DNA from: Bacteroidales bacterium
GTDB lineage: Bacteria; Bacteroidota; Bacteroidia; Bacteroidales; UBA4181
Assembly (NCBI GenBank): GCA_031264715.1
Contig: JAISDP010000112.1
Coordinates: forward strand, 1-10,292
Reading direction: 5' to 3'
Length of the DNA: 10,292 bases
Both the position numbers and the translations under genes were made by a program. The notes under the pieces were generated by a model. It was given only the letters and a program-made list of their open reading frames with translations, was not told the DNA's origin and searched no databases. This document shows positions 7,893 through 10,292 of this stretch, one piece after another. Position 1 is the stretch's first letter, and each line of letters begins with the position of its first letter.

Positions 7893-7985
7893 GCATATAG
7901 AAAAGCATATAGAAATAGAGCATATAGAAAGCATATAAGATGCATATAGGAAGCATACAGGGAAGCATATAGGAAGCTTATAGAA
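7893..7985. repeat. Eight degenerate tandem copies of GCATATAGAA between two genes
   Basis: Copies start at 7893, 7905, 7920, 7931, 7942, 7953, 7965 and 7976, spaced mostly 11-12 bp (one 15). The consensus is GCATATAG(A/G)AA. The array fills nearly the whole gap between the stop at 7885 and the start at 8003 and ends 17 bp before that ATG. No hairpin is obvious. It may act on mRNA stability or translation of the downstream gene, and its copy number may vary. Confidence 0.85.
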
Positions 7986-8002
7986 TAATAATTCAAAGGC
8001 CC

Positions 8003-8722
8003 ATGTTTTACGTAAGGATCAACAAAATCAAAGTATTCAACAACCGCGAGGGTTTTCTCGGGCTGTTCAACCGCGCCGAGATGCAGATTTACAGCTATGT
8101 CAAACCTTTTACCCTGTCGATGGAGGCGGCGCCGGAACCGGTAAGGACGGAGGGCGTTGCCATCTCGGAACTCATGGCGCTGCCCGACGCCGCTACGCGC
8201 AGGCAGCGTCTGTTGGACGCCGTGCTTGCCGAAGCCGGACTCCCGGCGCAAAGCTCGTACCTCGAAGTCAACGGCGTGAAGGACAACCAGACATTGCTGT
8301 TTGGCGATGCGGGACTGATACTGTTTTCATCCGACTCTATCCCCGCCGGACTCGATATGCGGCTGTGGATGATCGAATCGGACGAAGATGTCCGCAGTGT
8401 CGCCCTCGACGCCGACAAGGTACTCGACAGCGACGCTTTCAAGGGACTGTTTGCCGCTGCGGAAACCGCGCTGCTGGTAACCAACCCCGTGCTGTCGGGC
8501 GTGATCGCCGTCGGCGGCGTGGCCGTCTCCCTGCTGCGGCAGAAGCTGCGCGCCAACAAAGACGACCTCGTCGGCTACTGGCAGGCGACGCTCAACCGCG
8601 CCGAGCATTACCCGCACGGTACGCGCGATAAGCAGGACACGTACGACACCACCGGCAATATACTGGTGGATTATACGCTGTTCGGATTTGAAAGCAGTCT
8701 GAACCGTGATTTACATGATTAA
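8003..8722 (+). CDS. Unrecognised protein with a hydrophobic central segment
   Basis: This encodes 239 residues with no signal peptide. The N-terminus (MFYVRINKIKVFNNREGFLG) and residues about 87-125 (LEVNGVKDNQTLLFGDAGLI, then LDMRLWMIESDEDVR) look like beta-strands of a C2-like sandwich, an impression only. Residues about 155-178 (ALLVTNPVLSGVIAVGGVAV) are hydrophobic enough to span or insert into a membrane. The C-terminal part is polar and ends YTLFGFESSLNRDLHD; its WQATLNRAEHYPHGTRDK stretch is rich in His, Tyr and charged residues. Function is unknown. The coding sequence is GC-rich compared with its AT-rich flanks. It is probably co-transcribed with the gene at 7316. Confidence 0.82.
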   Translation: MFYVRINKIKVFNNREGFLGLFNRAEMQIYSYVKPFTLSMEAAPEPVRTEGVAISELMALPDAATRRQRLLDAVLAEAGLPAQSSYLEVNGVKDNQTLLFGDAGLILFSSDSIPAGLDMRLWMIESDEDVRSVALDADKVLDSDAFKGLFAAAETALLVTNPVLSGVIAVGGVAVSLLRQKLRANKDDLVGYWQATLNRAEHYPHGTRDKQDTYDTTGNILVDYTLFGFESSLNRDLHD

Positions 8723-8892
8723 AGGATTTGCAGGATTTCGCAATGCAACGTAAAAATCCCGTCAAGGATGGCATGTCGGTAGAAACCGTTCCAAGCCTGT
8801 CGGCGGCTACGCAGCCTGACAGGGTCAAACCGACATTGTTTCCCGTCAGGGAAATAATATCAATAGAAAAAAGATGCACCGCCGCCGGGCCA

Positions 8893-8936
8893 AAACCCCG
8901 TATGGGGTTTCATATGATGAATCTCCTACGGAGATT
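8893..8936. repeat. Two adjacent perfect hairpins
   Basis: AAACCCC-gtat-GGGGTTT (8893-8910) and AATCTCC-tac-GGAGATT (8920-8936) are both 7-bp perfect stems with short loops, 9 bp apart. Neither has a T-run. The pair resembles intergenic palindromic repeats scattered in Bacteroidales genomes and could stabilise or process mRNA. Confidence 0.75.
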
Positions 8937-8973
8937 GGCAGATGTTTTCCGCATGGATTCTATGGATATGAAT

Positions 8974-8985
8974 GCCCTGACGGGC
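8974..8985. repeat. GCCCTGACGGGC hairpin
   Basis: A 4-bp stem, GCCC/GGGC, flanks TGAC. It belongs to the same CCTGAC(A/G)GGG word family as the sites at 8815 and 8842. Confidence 0.4.
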
Positions 8986-8998
8986 AATGTAAATTCCA

Positions 8999-9012
8999 CC
9001 ACTGTCAGGGTC
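8999..9012. repeat. Third copy of CCACTGTCAGGGTC
   Basis: It is identical over 14 bp to 6915-6928 and in the same orientation, so copies of this word bracket the roughly 2.1-kb cassette that includes the promoter, leader and both unrecognised genes. It lies 58 bp before the start codon at 9071. Confidence 0.65.
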
Positions 9013-9070
9013 GACAGGATCAATAAATTTAAAGAATTAAATAAATAATAATAAACAACCAATAGATGAT

Positions 9071-10292
9071 ATGAAAAAGTTTCCCTGTATTTTCATGCTT
9101 GCGCTGCTGACATTCGGCGGCTGCAAGGACTACGACGACAGTTTTCTCAGGAACGAGGTCAATGATTTGAACAGCCGCATTGCCGCGCTCGAACAGTGGG
9201 CGGCGACGGTGAACTCCAATATTACCGCTTTGCAGGGCGTTATTACCGCATCGCAGGAAATGAACTATGTTACGGGAGTGACGCCCTTCGCTTCGCCTGC
9301 TCCCGGCGGATATATCATTTCTTTTCTTAAAGGCGAAACCATAGCCATATTCAACGGAACCGACGGGAAAGACGGTGAATCTCCACAGATCAGCGTGCAG
9401 CGGGACGCCGACGGAGTATACTGCTGGACGCTGAACGGGGAATGGATTCTTGTTGACGGGAACAGAGTGCGCGTCACGGGCGAAAACGGCGCCGGCGGTC
9501 AGGACGGCGTTACTCCGCAATTGAGGATAAACTCCGGCACCGGCATCTGGGAAGTGTCATACGACGAAGGCGGTACATGGCTTTCGCTCGGAGTCAAAGC
9601 GACCGGCGCCGACGGACAGGACGGACAAAACGGCGTTACTCCGCAATTGCGGGTAAATTCCGGAACCGGTATATGGGAAGTGTCATACAACGGCGGCTCC
9701 GCATGGACTTCGCTTGGAGTTGCGGCTGCGGGAGCCGGCGGTCAGGATGGAGTTACCCCGCAATTGAGGATAAATTCCGGAACCGGTATGTGGGAAGTGT
9801 CATACACCAACGGCAGTACATGGCTTTCGCTCGGAGTCAGAGCGACCGGAGCCGACGGACAGGACGGCATTACTCCACAATTGCGGGTAAATTCCGGAAC
9901 CGGCATATGGGAAGTGTCATACAACGGCGGCGCTGCATGGCTTTCGCTCGGAGTTGCGGCTGCGGGAGCCGACGGGAAAGACGGACGGGACGGAGTTTCT
10001 CCCATGATACGCATCAATACCGCCGGCAATATCTGGGAAATATCCTGCAACAACGGCGAATCGTGGGAATCGACCGGGATAGCGGCGACCGGGGCAAAGG
10101 GCGATAAAGGCGACGCGGGAGCAAGGGGCGATGCCATTTTTGCCGCCAACGGCGTTGATTATTCAAAGTCCGACTGCGTGGAATTTACGCTGGCCGACGG
10201 CGTTACCAAAATCAGGGTTCCCAAGTACGCCAAACTCGGACTGAACTTTACGCAACCCGGTACATTTGCCGCAGGCGAGACAAAGACGGTAG
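9071..10292 (+). CDS. DUF4988-like surface lipoprotein with tandem repeats (3' end outside window)
   Basis: The frame is open from ATG 9071 to the window edge, 407 codons, so the C-terminus is missing. The signal ends in LTFGGC (Cys18), a lipobox. Residues about 24-63 form a short coiled coil (NEVNDLNSRIAALEQW). Then come MNYVTGVTPF, a strand pair ending IAIFNGTDGKDG, and GVYCWTLNGEWILVDGNRVR, the layout of Bacteroidales DUF4988 lipoproteins. From residue 147 five tandem modules follow, each xTPQLR(I/V)NSGTGIWEVSY plus SLGV and a GADGQDG linker. After them KGDKGDAGARGDAIF and VEFTLADGVTKIRVPKYA resume the family pattern. The function of such proteins is unknown; a surface stalk or ligand-binding role is inferred. 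The leader is A/T-rich. Confidence 0.85.
   Translation, partial: MKKFPCIFMLALLTFGGCKDYDDSFLRNEVNDLNSRIAALEQWAATVNSNITALQGVITASQEMNYVTGVTPFASPAPGGYIISFLKGETIAIFNGTDGKDGESPQISVQRDADGVYCWTLNGEWILVDGNRVRVTGENGAGGQDGVTPQLRINSGTGIWEVSYDEGGTWLSLGVKATGADGQDGQNGVTPQLRVNSGTGIWEVSYNGGSAWTSLGVAAAGAGGQDGVTPQLRINSGTGMWEVSYTNGSTWLSLGVRATGADGQDGITPQLRVNSGTGIWEVSYNGGAAWLSLGVAAAGADGKDGRDGVSPMIRINTAGNIWEISCNNGESWESTGIAATGAKGDKGDAGARGDAIFAANGVDYSKSDCVEFTLADGVTKIRVPKYAKLGLNFTQPGTFAAGETKTV
9509..10120 (+). repeat. Five in-frame tandem repeats in the lipoprotein gene
   Basis: Units begin at 9509, 9635, 9752, 9869 and 9995, with lengths 126, 117, 117 and 126 nt and a divergent fifth. Units 1 and 3 share INSG, SLGV(K/R)ATGADG; units 2 and 4 share VNSG, SLGVAAAGA. 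The period-2 pattern suggests that a two-unit block was duplicated. Units 1-4 are nearly identical in DNA, so the expansion is recent, and all lengths are multiples of 3, keeping the frame. Confidence 0.9.

Larger units (their letters stand above)
8723..9070. other. Repeat- and hairpin-rich intergenic region
   Basis: A rightward frame (8728-9048) spans most of this gap, but its sequence is largely palindromic repeats and shows no protein-like pattern, so I treat it as non-coding. It holds CCTGACAGGGTC (8815-8826), CCCGTCAGGG (8842-8851), two strong hairpins (8893-8936), a GCCC-tgac-GGGC hairpin (8974-8985) and the 14-bp repeat at 8999-9012. The end is A/T-rich leader sequence for the lipoprotein gene. 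No TAnnTTTG box and no T-tailed terminator were found. Confidence 0.6.

Noticed and set aside
7893..7985. CRISPR array
   Set aside because: Units are about 11 bp and contiguous without unique spacers, and no cas genes are nearby.
7283..8251. Leftward frame of 322 codons
   Set aside because: Antisense to both unrecognised genes and the repeat array, giving a YA-rich low-complexity middle.
8728..9048. Rightward 106-codon frame before the lipoprotein
   Set aside because: It is built from hairpins and interspersed repeats, and the translation has no domain-like pattern.

Overview
The window looks like chromosomal DNA of a Bacteroidota bacterium, most likely order Bacteroidales. The signs are promoters of the TTTG / TAnnTTTG type, A-rich leaders without strong Shine-Dalgarno sites, short lipoprotein signals, a DUF4988-type lipoprotein with collagen-like GxDG runs, and a block of secreted glycan-active enzymes. 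I cannot name a species.

Left part (1-1306): an AT-rich segment. It holds the 5' end of a leftward gene cut by the window edge, a leftward gene for a small exported, probably outer-membrane beta-barrel protein, and about 260 bp with no supportable gene. It ends in a rightward remnant of a tyrosine recombinase C-terminus that abuts the 3' end of the next gene. It reads like the scar of an old integration.

Centre (1307-6701): a leftward, tightly packed operon of three exported carbohydrate-active proteins. Transcription order is a compact GH20-type glycosidase (6701-5607), a 993-residue protein with two right-handed beta-helix domains and a C-terminal beta-propeller (5610-2629, start overlapping the previous stop as ATGA), and a GH5 lipoprotein (2542-1307) after an 86-bp gap holding a REP-like hairpin. 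They probably act together on a complex glycan in the periplasm or at the cell surface; no SusC/SusD pair is visible here.

Right part (6702-10292): the most unusual stretch. A good Bacteroidales promoter (6975-7005) points right. Its predicted transcript carries a short ORF containing a perfect (GA)23 microsatellite, a GC dinucleotide run and then a strong intrinsic terminator (7234-7275), all before the first gene (7316). The three reading frames leaving the GA tract stop 26 nt before the terminator, inside it, or beyond it. Slippage of the tract could therefore switch transcription read-through: a candidate phase-variable attenuator. I infer this from layout only; alternative start codons change which tract length is ON.

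Downstream are two unrecognised genes: 7316-7885, with an Ig-like C-terminal half, and 8003-8722, with a hydrophobic segment. They are joined by an eight-copy degenerate repeat of about 11 bp. After a repeat- and hairpin-rich gap comes a DUF4988-like lipoprotein, open at the window edge, with five tandem copies of a 39-42-residue module in an A-B-A-B pattern. No other promoter or T-tailed terminator is obvious between 7275 and the window end, so these genes may all depend on the leader switch.
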